Source: Pirellulaceae bacterium
GTDB taxonomy: Bacteria > Planctomycetota > Planctomycetia > Pirellulales > Pirellulaceae
DNA length: 64,000 bases
Assembly (NCBI GenBank): GCA_018402565.1
Contig: JAGYIQ010000003.1
Span: 633,746-697,745, forward strand
Direction of reading: 5' to 3'
Shown here: positions 1-8,272 of the stretch, in pieces
Numbering within the stretch: the first letter of the stretch is position 1
Layout: the number at the start of each line of letters is the position of its first letter
Notes under the pieces: generated by a model
The model's database searches: none
Told to the model about the DNA's origin: nothing
What the model saw: the letters and a program-made list of their open reading frames with translations, nothing else
Position numbers and translations under genes: made by a program

Positions 1-83
1 GCCCGCATCACGGGGTGGCGGGAGTTGACGTTGATTTCAAAATCGACTGGCCACCGCCACTCCCGTGCATGCGATGGTTCGTC
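1..83 (-). other. attC site 1 (left end cut by window)
   Basis: The right box is GTTCGTC at 77-83 and the arms are rich in GGTGGCGG/CCGCCACT. The left outer box lies outside the window. It belongs to the 96-650 gene. Confidence 0.75.
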
Positions 84-95
84 AGCTTTTCAGCG

Positions 96-650
96 CTACG
101 GATTGGCTGGCATCCGCAGTACCGACATGAATCGTGATTGTAGTTCGTCGAAGTGCCGTCGTACATCTGCCCACGGTTCGAGTGAAAGTTCCGCCGCGAG
201 CGTGTCTAGAATACCGGGAACGCGATCATCGAATACTTCTTCGTCGGATCTCTGGTAGTAGTCCATCGTGTCGTCGAAGTGAGTGTGCAGATTTGTGAGG
301 TTTGAGTAGCCGTTGCGACATCCAAGGCACAGAAAATCTCGCAGCGTTTCCCCAACGATGAAGTTTGGTGATTCGAACGCCATTGGGATCGTGATGACAA
401 TTGGTGCCAGCGGGTCAATTTCGTGAGATTCGGTTACGCAACCGATGTGGATGCCGTCGACGCCAAGGCCGGCGATTGTCAACGAATTCGCGGGAGTGCA
501 TCTGTAGCCCGCATTCTTCGGCGGATCATTCAAAAAGAGCCCAACTGCCCCAAGTCCAACGTCGAGGTACTCGTGAGGAAATCTTTCTGCGATGAGTTCA
601 TGAACTCGGCGCAAGTCAGGCAGGTCGAGTTGATGCCGCGCGGATGCCAT
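96..650 (-). CDS. Hypothetical cassette protein, 184 aa
   Basis: This is the leftmost complete cassette gene, starting with ATG at 648-650 and ending 12 bp before attC 1. It has no signal peptide or membrane segment. The middle is rich in Gly, Ile and Pro (for example IVITIPMAF around residues 85-93). The C-terminal third is acidic and probably helical, with DEEVFDDRVPGILDTLAAEL. I do not recognise the family. R1 lies immediately upstream and would be its nearest promoter candidate. The composition suggests a small soluble cytoplasmic protein. Confidence 0.7.
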   Translation of the reverse strand: MASARHQLDLPDLRRVHELIAERFPHEYLDVGLGAVGLFLNDPPKNAGYRCTPANSLTIAGLGVDGIHIGCVTESHEIDPLAPIVITIPMAFESPNFIVGETLRDFLCLGCRNGYSNLTNLHTHFDDTMDYYQRSDEEVFDDRVPGILDTLAAELSLEPWADVRRHFDELQSRFMSVLRMPANP

Positions 651-675
651 GCGTTACCAGTTTCTTGCTGACGAA

Positions 676-926
676 CGGCCAAAAATCACCCGGTTGCCGC
701 GGGGGAACTTTGACTGCAGGAAACGCCCGAGCGGCAACTCGGGTGCATTTTTTTGTTATGCGCTTCGCCCCGTGGCCGCCCAGGAGTCCAGGCAAGAGCT
801 AGCCCCAAGCCCAACCGCCGCCAACATTTGTCATTTTGCCCCAACCCCTCGGCAAAGTCAATCTAATCTAGATCCCGGCCCCAGATGGAGAGGGACCCAC
901 GAGATTTGAGGGATCTAGGAGCATAA
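676..926 (-). mobile_element. R1: repeated ~246-bp cassette with type-A attC (670-761)
   Basis: The attC has boxes GACGAAC and GTTATGC and the arms CACCCGGTTGCC/GGCAACTCGGGTG that all R units share. The body carries -35 TTGACT (856-861) and -10 CAAAAT (833-838) on the minus strand, 17 bp apart, aimed at the 96-650 gene. The short ORF seen in some other copies is closed here by TAG. Confidence 0.85.
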
Positions 927-1011
927 CGACCGCCATCACCGGGTGGCGGGAGTTGACATTGATTTCAAAAAACGCACTCCACCGCCACACCGGTCCATGG
1001 CATGGTTACGT
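921..1011 (-). other. attC site 3
   Basis: Boxes are GCATAAC and GTTACGT, with a GGTGGCGG-type arm very similar to attC 1 and attC 25. It belongs to the ankyrin gene cassette. Confidence 0.85.
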
Positions 1012-1521
1012 GCTGCTGTTGCGGCGGAGTTCGTCAAATCGAAGTCCACCATGAGAGCGCAGCATGTCTACCCCAACAGTATGCGCGCCAACCGTCGCCC
1101 AGTCGAGATAAGTGCTGTGATCGTCTTCTAATGCATTCACCTCTGCGCCGGCGTTTAGCAACAGTTCGGCGGCAGACCATTGTGTCCATGCGCACGCAAA
1201 TCCAAGCGGGCGTTCGTTTCCTTCATTTCTAGCGTTTGGGTTTGCACCGTAGTCAATAAGAGTTTGGATAAGTTCCACGTCGCCATCCGCCGCTGCTTGC
1301 ATTAGTGGCGTGTTTCCATCGCTTCCAAGGCGGCAATCAGGATGGACGCCACGATCGAGGAGCCACCGGACGAGTCCGCGGTTAAACCAAATCGCGTGAA
1401 GTAGCAAGAACGATTCGTCGGAACAGAGCAGATAGCGGTGCTTGTTGAGCAATCGACGGAGCCGCTTGCGATTGCTGCGACGAACGTAGAATTCAGCTTT
1501 GTCGAAAACGCGTTGCCCCAT
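1006..1521 (-). CDS. Ankyrin-repeat protein, 171 aa
   Basis: The C-terminal two thirds contain ankyrin repeats. One reads GNTPLMQAAADGDVELIQTL followed by IDYGANPNAR. A second degenerate unit has AAELLLNAGAEVNALE. Such repeats normally mediate protein-protein binding. The N-terminal 45 residues are basic and may form an irregular first repeat. I prefer the ATG at 1521; a TTG at 1530 is also in frame. The stop codon TAA is supplied by the attC box at 1005-1011, so the gene ends inside its recombination site. The partner is unknown. Confidence 0.8.
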   Translation of the reverse strand: MGQRVFDKAEFYVRRSNRKRLRRLLNKHRYLLCSDESFLLLHAIWFNRGLVRWLLDRGVHPDCRLGSDGNTPLMQAAADGDVELIQTLIDYGANPNARNEGNERPLGFACAWTQWSAAELLLNAGAEVNALEDDHSTYLDWATVGAHTVGVDMLRSHGGLRFDELRRNSST

Positions 1522-1544
1522 TGTCGTCAATCATCCGTTGAGGC

Positions 1545-1635
1545 ACGTAACGGGACCGTTCACCGGGCCGCGGCGAACGATATTGATTTCAAAACCCGCG
1601 CGGCCCGCGGCTCCGTGTGCAACGGTTTGTTATCC
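1545..1635 (-). other. attC site 4
   Basis: Boxes are ACGTAAC and GTTATCC, with GC-rich arms (CGGGCCGCGG). It belongs to the SMI1/KNR4-like cassette. Confidence 0.85.
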
Positions 1636-1643
1636 GCCAAGTG

Positions 1644-2135
1644 TCACATGTGTGTCAAGAATGTTTCGATAGTGATGGGTTCGTGCGTTAGGAACTCGTT
1701 CACGTCCTGATCGGGCTTGAATCTGTATTTTTCATGTTCAAAACAGAACAAGCCATCAATGAGTATACCGGATTCCTCGACCAAATACCCGATTCCATCG
1801 CCGTTTGAAAAGTCGATGAATGGGAAAAATCGATTGGCGTATTTGTTGTGAGTTTCGCGAAACCAATCCCGTATATCAGCCATGAAGCTTTCGATTTCTT
1901 CCGCGGGTCGGAACAACCACCAAATCCTTTTAGTGTCGTCGTTTTGGTGCATGACACCAAAGCCATTGCAGGTCATATAAAGAGATCTGAAGTCATTGGG
2001 GAATTGGATGCCCAGTGTGTCTCCAAGCTCGTCAAGTTGATCGGGTGAGACCGGAGGTCGGATCACAAGATTGTAGCCGTCCTTGGGATGGGTTTTCGTG
2101 TGGTGAGCTTCGATTATTTTCAACCAGTCGGGCAT
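1644..2135 (-). CDS. SMI1/KNR4 (SUKH)-like protein, 163 aa
   Basis: The protein has the SUKH pattern: an N-terminal helix, then IQFPNDFRSLYMTCNGFGV (the usual 'LP.D...F...NG' signature), then a strand-rich half with IDFSNGDGIGYLVEESG. In bacteria this fold is common among immunity proteins to polymorphic toxins, though no toxin gene is adjacent. The frame stays open upstream across attC 5, but the ATG at 2135 begins just after the attC and gives a normal SUKH length. The gene ends 8 bp before attC 4. A role in toxin immunity is an inference from the family. Confidence 0.8.
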   Translation of the reverse strand: MPDWLKIIEAHHTKTHPKDGYNLVIRPPVSPDQLDELGDTLGIQFPNDFRSLYMTCNGFGVMHQNDDTKRIWWLFRPAEEIESFMADIRDWFRETHNKYANRFFPFIDFSNGDGIGYLVEESGILIDGLFCFEHEKYRFKPDQDVNEFLTHEPITIETFLTHM

Positions 2136-2157
2136 CAAGGCAGGAGACCTTAAAGTC

Positions 2158-2248
2158 GGATAACGACTCGCATCAGCGGGCCGGTGTGAATGGGGCCGGT
2201 GTACAAAACAGAGCCGATTACCGGCTCCGTTGCATGCGATTGTTAGGC
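2158..2248 (-). other. attC site 5
   Basis: Boxes are GGATAAC and GTTAGGC, with GGGCCGGTG / ACCGGCTCCG arms. It belongs to the LRR gene cassette. Confidence 0.85.
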
Positions 2249-2257
2249 GACCCGCTG

Positions 2258-3526
2258 TTATCGGGCTCCGGCAAGTACACCAGAACCGTCCGGTCTCATT
2301 TCCCAAAATCTAATTGTACAACTCGGTAATTGCGATTTCAACGCGTCAACACCATTATGTGTTATTCCATTGTCGATTTCTAAGTCCAGAGTTCGCAGCG
2401 ATACCAGTGTCGCCAACGACGATAAACCATCATTTGTGAGCGTGGTTCTATTCAAGTTTAGTGTTTCAAGGTCCGATAGTGTCGAGAGATGAACCAGTCC
2501 GGCATTAGTTATGGACGTACCTGATAGATCTAGGTATCGCAGAGACTTCAATTGCGAAATCGTATCGAGTGCTGCATCCCCGATTTGTGTGTCCGCCAAG
2601 TGAAGCCCTTCGAGTGATGTCAATGACCGCAGTTGGACAATCCCATCATCAGTGATTGGATGCCCATCTAGCTTCAGGAATCTAAGCTTCGCCATCAATG
2701 CGATCGTTCCCAAAGCCTCGTCCGTGATTGCCGTTGTTAGTATTCTAAGCTGTTCTAGATCAGAAAGTTGCCCGAGCTTCTGAATTCCAAAATCGGTAAT
2801 GTTCGTGTTCCGCGAACCTGGAACAGGATTGGGCCATCCAGGACCAGTCATGAACAGGTCGAGTTGGCGCAGTTTGGTGATCGCCGCCAGCGAGGCGATT
2901 CCGTCATCTGTCACAGGTGCACGGATAATCTGAAGGAATTGGAGATTCGGGAACTGGGAAAGCTGTTTCAGATGGTCGTCAGTAATAGAAGAACCATAAA
3001 GTGCGATCTGTTGAAGCGTGAATGATTGAGAAAGCCGCGCAAGCCCGTCAGCAGAAATGGATGTGTCCGTGAGTTTAAGGCTGCGTAGTTTCCGAACACG
3101 CAAAAGGTCGTCAATACAGTCGTCGGTGACACCAGAACCAGTGATTGAAAGATCCAATAGGTTGGAGAGTTGATGCAGTTTCTCAACGTCGGCATCTGTT
3201 GTGCCCGCATCATTAAGAAAGACCACATTGACCGTGGCATAAAAGTCGTCGCCCACAATAGAACGGATTACGGAAGACCCGACTGGGGGCTTTGTTGTGT
3301 CAACGCGTCCAGGTTCAAGTTGGTAGTCGTAGTAAGCCGAACCCCCTGCGGCCTCGACTTGTGCCACAACCGGGCGTTCCGTTCGAATGCGAATCACGTG
3401 CCTGCCAAACAACGTAAGCAACGCCGCAATGACGACCGTTGCGAACAATAATGCGCGAAGGCCGTACCGCAGCCAATGGCGTCTTGGTTTAGCGTTGCGA
3501 TGAGCTTGCTCGGGTTCGGATATCAA
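2258..3526 (-). CDS. Membrane-anchored leucine-rich-repeat protein, about 422 aa
   Basis: A basic N-terminus is followed by one membrane segment (LRALLFATVVIAALLTLFG). A linker leads to about nine LRR units of the type LRSLKLTDTSISADGLARLS and LRYLDLSGTSITNAGLVHLS, with the 'L..L.L..T.ITD.GL..L' consensus. The LRR domain would lie outside the membrane if the N-terminus is inside. No ATG lies at the right place; the TTG at 3524-3526 follows directly after attC 6, and a GTG at 3554-3556 lies within the attC. It is one of the longest genes in the array. LRR proteins of this kind are frequent in planctomycetes, and the ligand is unknown. Confidence 0.8.
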   Translation of the reverse strand: MISEPEQAHRNAKPRRHWLRYGLRALLFATVVIAALLTLFGRHVIRIRTERPVVAQVEAAGGSAYYDYQLEPGRVDTTKPPVGSSVIRSIVGDDFYATVNVVFLNDAGTTDADVEKLHQLSNLLDLSITGSGVTDDCIDDLLRVRKLRSLKLTDTSISADGLARLSQSFTLQQIALYGSSITDDHLKQLSQFPNLQFLQIIRAPVTDDGIASLAAITKLRQLDLFMTGPGWPNPVPGSRNTNITDFGIQKLGQLSDLEQLRILTTAITDEALGTIALMAKLRFLKLDGHPITDDGIVQLRSLTSLEGLHLADTQIGDAALDTISQLKSLRYLDLSGTSITNAGLVHLSTLSDLETLNLNRTTLTNDGLSSLATLVSLRTLDLEIDNGITHNGVDALKSQLPSCTIRFWEMRPDGSGVLAGAR

Positions 3527-3537
3527 GTGGATAGGTC

Positions 3538-3628
3538 GCCTAACGTTACGGATCACCAAGTCGGCGCGATGATCTCTCCACTGGTAAAACGCACCCTTCG
3601 CCGACTTTGGTGCATCCGATTGTTCGTC
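3538..3628 (-). other. attC site 6
   Basis: Boxes are GCCTAAC and GTTCGTC, with AAGTCGGCG / CGCCGACTTTG arms. It belongs to the lipoprotein at 3633-4127. Confidence 0.85.
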
Positions 3629-3632
3629 CTTT

Positions 3633-4127
3633 TTATTTTGAGAGTTCCTCGGTAGCAGCCGGCGACAACTCAATGCCGTTTGTCTGAAGTATTTCATTGA
3701 GAGTCTGCCGCGACTGAACATCCATGGGAAATGAAGTTGTAACCAGTTTTCCATTTTTTGTGCGTTCAAAACCTCGGCACTTATAACAGATCAGAATGTC
3801 AAGTTCCTTGCCTCCGGCCATCACCCTTATCGCATGATGAGGCCAAAAGCATTTATAGATTGTTGAACCTTTCGCAATGTCAGCACGAATCGCGGACACC
3901 ACGTTTTCGCCTTTTTCTTTTGAAACCTCAGTTTTCCCAAGAACCAAGTTGCCATGAAACAGCTCGGCGTCAGCTGGCAACGACGAGTTGTCAAAGTCAC
4001 ACTCCAGCGAATAGATCGTTACCGAGTCGAATTCGCCAGGAAGGAACGAAGTGTCCCGCTGGCAACCGGCGGATGCCACGAACATTACTGCCAAGATCAG
4101 AATGCTTCGGGAACTCATTGGATACAT
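3633..4127 (-). CDS. Predicted lipoprotein or secreted protein, 164 aa
   Basis: The N-terminus (SILILAVMFVASAGCQ) is a hydrophobic signal ending in a Cys that fits a loose lipobox (SAGC), so the mature protein is probably anchored at a membrane. The rest has mixed strands and a small Cys motif (ILICYKCRGFE). No family is recognised. Two ATG codons (4127 and 4118) are possible; both keep the signal. It ends 5 bp before attC 6, and R2 lies directly upstream. Confidence 0.75.
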   Translation of the reverse strand: MYPMSSRSILILAVMFVASAGCQRDTSFLPGEFDSVTIYSLECDFDNSSLPADAELFHGNLVLGKTEVSKEKGENVVSAIRADIAKGSTIYKCFWPHHAIRVMAGGKELDILICYKCRGFERTKNGKLVTTSFPMDVQSRQTLNEILQTNGIELSPAATEELSK

Positions 4128-4146
4128 GACCTACTTCAAGGACGAA

Positions 4147-4390
4147 CGGCCAAAAATCACCCGGTTGCCGCGGGGGACTTTGACTTCAGGAAACGCCCGA
4201 TCGGCAACTCGGGTGCATTTTTGTTATGCGCTTCGCCCCGTGGCCCCCCCAGGAGTTCAGAGCAGGCCTTGACCCAGTCCCAGTCGCCGCCAACATCTGT
4301 CATTTTGCCCCAACGCCTCGGCAAAGTCAATCTTGATCCCGGCCGCAGAACAAACGGGACCCACGAGATTTGAGGGATCTAGAAGCATAA
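4147..4390 (-). mobile_element. R2: repeated cassette with type-A attC (4141-4229)
   Basis: The attC boxes are GACGAAC and GTTATGC. The minus-strand promoter-like pair is TTGACT (4325-4330) and CAAAAT (4302-4307), 17 bp apart. It is the first unit upstream of four consecutive gene cassettes reaching down to 1006. Confidence 0.85.
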
Positions 4391-4475
4391 CGCCACCGAT
4401 AACCCAGCGGCGGCCAAAAAATGTTGATCTCAGGAAACGCCCGATCCGCCGCTTGGGTTCATCGGATTGTTCGTT
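4385..4475 (-). other. attC site 8
   Basis: Boxes are GCATAAC and GTTCGTT, with CCCAGCGGCGG / CCGCCGCTTGGG arms. It belongs to the membrane protein at 4430-4933, whose reading frame runs into it. Confidence 0.85.
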
Positions 4476-4933
4476 GCCGTATTAGTCCTTAATTGTGACG
4501 ATCTAAGCAAACGTCGGAACGTCCCCAATAGAAGAATTGTGGGCGTTCCGAAGATGAATGTCCAGATAGATAACGCAAACGCATGTACTGCCCGTTCTCC
4601 AAAAGATGCAAATGGCGGCCATTCCCAATCGGCAGGAACCATAAACGGTGGGTGGCGTAATCCCAATGTCAATGAAAGCAGAAAGACGCCGAATGCAATT
4701 AGCGGTAACGAGATCAACGTCGTCGGCAGCGGGGAAATCTGTGGTCGTAGTCGGTTGAAATAGTATGCCAAGCACGAGGCCGAGATGACGGTTGCGACGA
4801 TTCCGCGATCCTGTCCAGTTTTCCAAACGGCAAAGACCAACGCAATGACGGCGGTAACGCCAAGCAGTTCAAGAATAGTAATTCTCCAGCGAACCGGTCG
4901 TTTGATTGCCTGTCCTCCGCAACGAACGGCCAA
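4430..4933 (-). CDS. Small multi-pass membrane protein, up to 167 aa
   Basis: There are four hydrophobic stretches (around ILELLGVTAVIALVF, TVISASCLAYYF, ISLPLIAFGVFLLSL and FALSIWTFIFGTPTILLL). No ATG is available. The TTG at 4933 lies in attC 9. A good Shine-Dalgarno GGAGGA just inside the gene is followed by an ATC codon, so the true start may be non-standard and about 9 codons further in. The last 15 or so residues (NPMNPSGGSGVS) are encoded by attC 8, so the C-terminus would change if the cassette moved. Function is unknown. Confidence 0.65.
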   Translation of the reverse strand: MAVRCGGQAIKRPVRWRITILELLGVTAVIALVFAVWKTGQDRGIVATVISASCLAYYFNRLRPQISPLPTTLISLPLIAFGVFLLSLTLGLRHPPFMVPADWEWPPFASFGERAVHAFALSIWTFIFGTPTILLLGTFRRLLRSSQLRTNTATNNPMNPSGGSGVS

Positions 4934-5172
4934 AAATCACCCGGTTGCCGCGGGGTGACTTTGACTTCAGGAAACGCCCGACCGGCAACTCGGGTGCATT
5001 TTTTTGTTATGCGCTTCGCCCCGTGGCCCCCCAGCAGTCAAGGCCAGACCTAGTCCCTGGCCCAACCGCCGCCAACATTTGTCATTTTGCCCCAACGCCT
5101 CCGCAAAGTCAATCTTGCCCCCGGCCGCAGATGAATAGGGACCCACGAGACTTGAGGGATCTAGGAGCATAA
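4927..5172 (-). mobile_element. R3: repeated cassette with type-A attC (4921-5012)
   Basis: Boxes are AACGAAC and GTTATGC. The -35 TTGACT (5107-5112) and -10 CAAAAT (5084-5089) are 17 bp apart. The short minus-strand ORF starting in the GTTATG box is open in this copy. R3 and R4 are adjacent. Confidence 0.85.
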
Positions 5173-5418
5173 CGGCCAAAAATCACCCGGCTGCCGCGGG
5201 TGGACGTTGACTTTAGGAAACGCCCGATCGGCAACTCGGGTGCATTTTTTTGTTATGCGCTTCGCCCCGTGGCCCCCCAGGAGTCCAGGCCAGACCTAGC
5301 CCCAGGCCCAAGGGCCGCCACCATTTGTCATTCTGCCCCAACCCCTAGGCAAAGTCAATCTAGATCCCGGCCGCAGTACAAAAGGGACCGTGGAGATTTG
5401 AAGGATCTAGGAGCATAA
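5173..5418 (-). mobile_element. R4: repeated cassette with type-A attC (5167-5258)
   Basis: Boxes are GCATAAC and GTTATGC. The promoter-like pair is TTGACT (5353-5358) and CAGAAT (5330-5335), 17 bp apart. The small ORF is closed by TAG. Confidence 0.85.
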
Positions 5419-5499
5419 CGTTTCCGATCACCCCGCGGCGAGAAAATAAATGATGTAAGAACCAGCGTGTTGCCGCTGGGGTGCATCGGTTTGTTCCGC
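5413..5499 (-). other. attC site 11
   Basis: Boxes are GCATAAC and GTTCCGC, with CACCCCGCGGCG / GCCGCTGGGGTG arms. It belongs to the gene-less cassette carrying 32-bp repeats. Confidence 0.85.
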
Positions 5500-5802
5500 A
5501 GGTGTTCCTCGCCGGCGATACTACGGGATTACGTCATGTTTGTCATTTTTTCCTTAACCCAAAAACATGTCCATCGCCCGCGTATTCGACCATGGTCCTT
5601 GTTGAGCATGCCCATGAACGAGCATGGTCCTTGTTGACCATGCCTATGAAAGAGCATGGTTCTTGTTGAGCATACCTATGAACGAGCATGGTTCTGTTTG
5701 AGCATGACTATGAAAGAGCATGGCTTTTGTTGAGCATTGCTTTAGACAAGCAAGGCTTTTTGTTAAGCACGGCACTTGGGCGAGTATGGCTGTCCTGCGG
5801 AA
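5419..5802 (-). mobile_element. Gene-less cassette with 32-bp tandem repeats
   Basis: No convincing ORF is present on either strand. Most of the body is an imperfect 32-bp tandem repeat. The remaining part (5500-5586) holds nothing I can identify. Confidence 0.7.
5587..5770. repeat. 32-bp tandem repeat, about 5.7 copies
   Basis: The unit is close to GAGCATGGTTCTTGTTGAGC followed by ATACCTATGAAC. Copies start near 5587, 5619, 5651, 5683, 5715 and 5747 and become more diverged to the right. The period is not a multiple of three, which argues against a repeated protein. Confidence 0.85.
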
Positions 5803-5887
5803 CGCTTCGCGTCAGCGGGCCGGCGCGAGCGACGTTGATTTCAAAGATCGGCCCGACCGCCGGCTCCGTTGCATGCGATTGTTATGC
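5797..5887 (-). other. attC site 12
   Basis: Boxes are GCGGAAC and GTTATGC, with CAGCGGGCCGGCG / CGCCGGCTCCGTTG arms, closely like sites 24, 40 and 49. It belongs to the LRR-like gene at 5900-6625. Confidence 0.85.
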
Positions 5888-5899
5888 CATAGAATTCGA

Positions 5900-6625
5900 C
5901 TAGCCCACCGGGTGGAAATATTTGATCGAAGGGAGTGCAGCACACAATTCTCGAAATTCAGTCGACTCAGCGTTAAGCGTAGAGCGAAGCGATTTGAGAT
6001 TGTGAAGTTTATGAAGTGGACAATACCGACCATCCAAAACCTTGACCCCAACAAGCCACAGAATCTCCAGACTCGCGAGTGAGCCAACGGGCTCTAGACT
6101 CGACACTCCGATCTTCCGCCCTCGCGCAGACGATAGCCCAAATTCTCGCAAGCTAGTGAGTTCATTGAGAAAGCTCAGGTCAACAGGGGAACCGGGATTC
6201 TGCAGAAACAAGCACTCTAGTAGATCTAAAGATTCCAATGGTCGTAAGCTCGCGACAGAAGGAGAGCTTCCGAGAAACAGCGCTTTCATGCCACTGGCGT
6301 GCTCGACAGCCTCAAGCGACTTCATTGCACTCCAATCGATAAAGAGTGCCTCTAGATTAGGGGCCGAACATGCCGCATCAAACAGCTGCTGCGACACCTT
6401 TGTGGAGAAGACGATTGTCTTGGCCGGTACTCTTGGCAATTCCGCTGTCCAGTTGTTTACCAGCTTCTTTTGGCTACTTACTGAGAGCCCCATTTGCGTG
6501 CACGCAATGTTCAAAACTTCAGCACCCGCGTATTCGGATACGTCACGGATTGGGGAAGGAATGTCACCAGACATTCTTCGATGTGGCCAATAGCCGTAGC
6601 GAATAGCTTCGTCGTCGGTCGACAT
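5900..6625 (-). CDS. LRR-like protein, 241 aa
   Basis: Degenerate leucine-rich units run through the middle: PNLEALFIDWSAMKSLEAV, then LRPLESLDLLECLFLQNPG and LASLEILWLVGVKVLDG. There is no signal peptide, so a cytoplasmic binding protein is likely. The ATG at 6623-6625 is chosen over an in-frame TTG at 6649. It ends 12 bp before attC 12. No partner is evident. Proteins of this pattern often score as immunity or scaffolding proteins, but that is only a suggestion here. Confidence 0.7.
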   Translation of the reverse strand: MSTDDEAIRYGYWPHRRMSGDIPSPIRDVSEYAGAEVLNIACTQMGLSVSSQKKLVNNWTAELPRVPAKTIVFSTKVSQQLFDAACSAPNLEALFIDWSAMKSLEAVEHASGMKALFLGSSPSVASLRPLESLDLLECLFLQNPGSPVDLSFLNELTSLREFGLSSARGRKIGVSSLEPVGSLASLEILWLVGVKVLDGRYCPLHKLHNLKSLRSTLNAESTEFRELCAALPSIKYFHPVG

Positions 6626-6673
6626 TGTTGATGGGCTGGGAGGACGCAAAATGCATTTCCAGTGAACAAATTG

Positions 6674-6765
6674 GCATAACGATGCCCGTCACCGGGCCGG
6701 GAGAGTAAAGTCAACCATTTCAAAACCGGCCGCAAGCCCGGCTCCGGTGCACGGGTTGGTTATCC
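6674..6765 (-). other. attC site 13
   Basis: Boxes are GCATAAC and GTTATCC, with CACCGGGCCGGG / CCCGGCTCCGGTG arms. It belongs to the 6781-7164 gene. Confidence 0.85.
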
Positions 6766-6780
6766 GCCGTCTCCCGTCCA

Positions 6781-7164
6781 TTAGTCGTCCAGTTCTTGTG
6801 GCGGTCCGAACTTTCCGGGCATGGGCACAGCATCAACGACCCACCGTCGAAGTTGATACACAACGTGATTAAGGTCGAGGTCATCGCACCGGTACTCGTC
6901 GAGTTCACCGAATGAGTGAAATCGAGAGGTATTGAACCCATCTTCGATATCATTGTACCAAACGGCAGTTGAGCCGAGCGTCGCGACAACCCAAAATCCT
7001 CCGCCGGCGTCACCCCACGGGTGAAGATGCCACTTGACTGGTTCAATCTTGATCGCATTCCAGAATCGTCGGTGGTCCGGGTCAAGTTCGCACATCGCAA
7101 CGTCAACCAAATCGGCCAGTTCCGATTCGGACGCGGGTCGCCATTCGTCATCGCCGTAAAGCAT
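6781..7164 (-). CDS. Hypothetical acidic cassette protein, 127 aa
   Basis: The protein starts MLYGDDEWRP and contains WHLHPWGDAGGGFWVVATLG followed by AVWYNDIEDGF in the middle. This suggests a small alpha/beta domain rich in aromatics, but I recognise no family. The frame is open upstream through attC 14; the ATG at 7164 begins just after that site. There is no signal or membrane segment. Confidence 0.7.
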   Translation of the reverse strand: MLYGDDEWRPASESELADLVDVAMCELDPDHRRFWNAIKIEPVKWHLHPWGDAGGGFWVVATLGSTAVWYNDIEDGFNTSRFHSFGELDEYRCDDLDLNHVVYQLRRWVVDAVPMPGKFGPPQELDD

Positions 7165-7174
7165 GTTCTCAGTT

Positions 7175-7264
7175 GGATAACGGTTCGGTTCAGCGGGGCC
7201 GCGCAAACGACTCTCCACTTCAAAAACGCTCACTCGCGGCCTCCGTTGCAACCGATGGTTCCCC
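7175..7264 (-). other. attC site 14
   Basis: Boxes are GGATAAC and GTTCCCC, with TCAGCGGGGCCGCG / CGCGGCCTCCGTTG arms. It belongs to the 7272-7673 gene. Confidence 0.85.
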
Positions 7265-7271
7265 GCGATTC

Positions 7272-7673
7272 TTATCGGATTCGGTATGTGCCGTCACCTG
7301 CGTGGTCGCCGCCAACGTTAGCCCAAATGTACCAGTTTTTGTCATGTCGTGGTGTTAGTGTCAGACGCAACCCACCGAATGTGTCACGATGTTCGTAGAA
7401 TCGGATCGCAATTTCATTTTTCCGGTACGCGCTTGCTCCAACTTCGATATCAGTACACGTGAAGCCATATTCGAGCATTGGACAACCCTGTTCAGGTTCA
7501 TCTGGATCAGCAGCGAGAAATACGCAGCAGGTTTCTGGCATCAGGTTGAGCACATACTTCAGTCTTCCATCATGGAAATGAAGGCGGTGCCAAACCGGTC
7601 GCTGCTCGTCATCTTCAGGCGGCTCTATAGTCGCACGGAGGATACTAGCGATTCGTTCGATGTCCCAAGTCAT
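7272..7673 (-). CDS. Hypothetical cassette protein, 133 aa
   Basis: A small soluble protein starting MTWDIERIASILR. It has several predicted strands (RLKYVLNLMPETCCVFLAAD, EIAIRFYEHRDTFGGLRLTL) and ends with WANVGGDHAGDGTYRIR. No family is recognised. The ATG at 7673 lies 17 bp from attC 15 of R5, and the stop is 8 bp before attC 14. It is the first of three genes plus a repeat cassette downstream of the R5/R6 pair. Confidence 0.7.
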   Translation of the reverse strand: MTWDIERIASILRATIEPPEDDEQRPVWHRLHFHDGRLKYVLNLMPETCCVFLAADPDEPEQGCPMLEYGFTCTDIEVGASAYRKNEIAIRFYEHRDTFGGLRLTLTPRHDKNWYIWANVGGDHAGDGTYRIR

Positions 7674-7695
7674 TCAGGTTTCATCAGTCGGGGAA

Positions 7696-7941
7696 CGGCC
7701 AAAAATCACCCGGTTGCCGCGGGGGGACTTTGACTTCAGGAAACGCCCAATCGGCAACTCGGGTGCATTTTTTTGTTATGCGCTTCGCCCCATGGCCCCC
7801 CAGTAGTCCAGGCCAGACCTAGCCTCAGGCCCAAGGGCCGCCACCATTTGTCATTCTGCCCCAACCCCTAGGCAAAGTCAATCTTGATCCGGGCCGCAGA
7901 TGAAGAGGGACCCACGAGATTTGAGGGATCTAGGAGCATAA
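7696..7941 (-). mobile_element. R5: repeated cassette with type-A attC (7690-7781)
   Basis: Boxes are GGGGAAC and GTTATGC. The promoter-like pair is TTGACT (7876-7881) and CAGAAT (7853-7858), 17 bp apart. It is adjacent to R6. Confidence 0.85.
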
Positions 7942-8187
7942 CGACCAAAAATCACCCGGTTGCCGCGGGGTGACTTTGACTTCAGGAAACGCCCGATCGG
8001 CAACTCGGGTGCATTTTTTTGTTATGCGCGTCGCCCCGTGGTCCCCCAGGAGTCCAGGCCAGACCTAGCCCCTGGCCAAAACGCCGCCAGCGTTTGTCAT
8101 TTTGCCCCAACCCCTCGGCAAAGTCAATCTAGATCCCGGCCGCAAAACAAAAGGAACCGTGGAGATATGAGGGATTTAGGAGCATAA
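7942..8187 (-). mobile_element. R6: repeated cassette with type-A attC (7936-8027)
   Basis: Boxes are GCATAAC and GTTATGC. The promoter-like pair is TTGACT (8122-8127) and CAAAAT (8099-8104), 17 bp apart. The small ORF is closed by TAG. Confidence 0.85.
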
Positions 8188-8272
8188 CGACTAAAATCAC
8201 CCGGTCGCGACGAGAGATTGTCCATTATCAAAACGCCCAACTTCGCGACTCGGGTGCATTTTTTTGTTATTG
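8182..8272 (-). other. attC site 17
   Basis: Boxes are GCATAAC and GTTATTG, with CACCCGGTCGCGACG / TTCGCGACTCGGGTG arms, nearly the same as site 18. It belongs to the carbon-nitrogen hydrolase cassette. Confidence 0.85.
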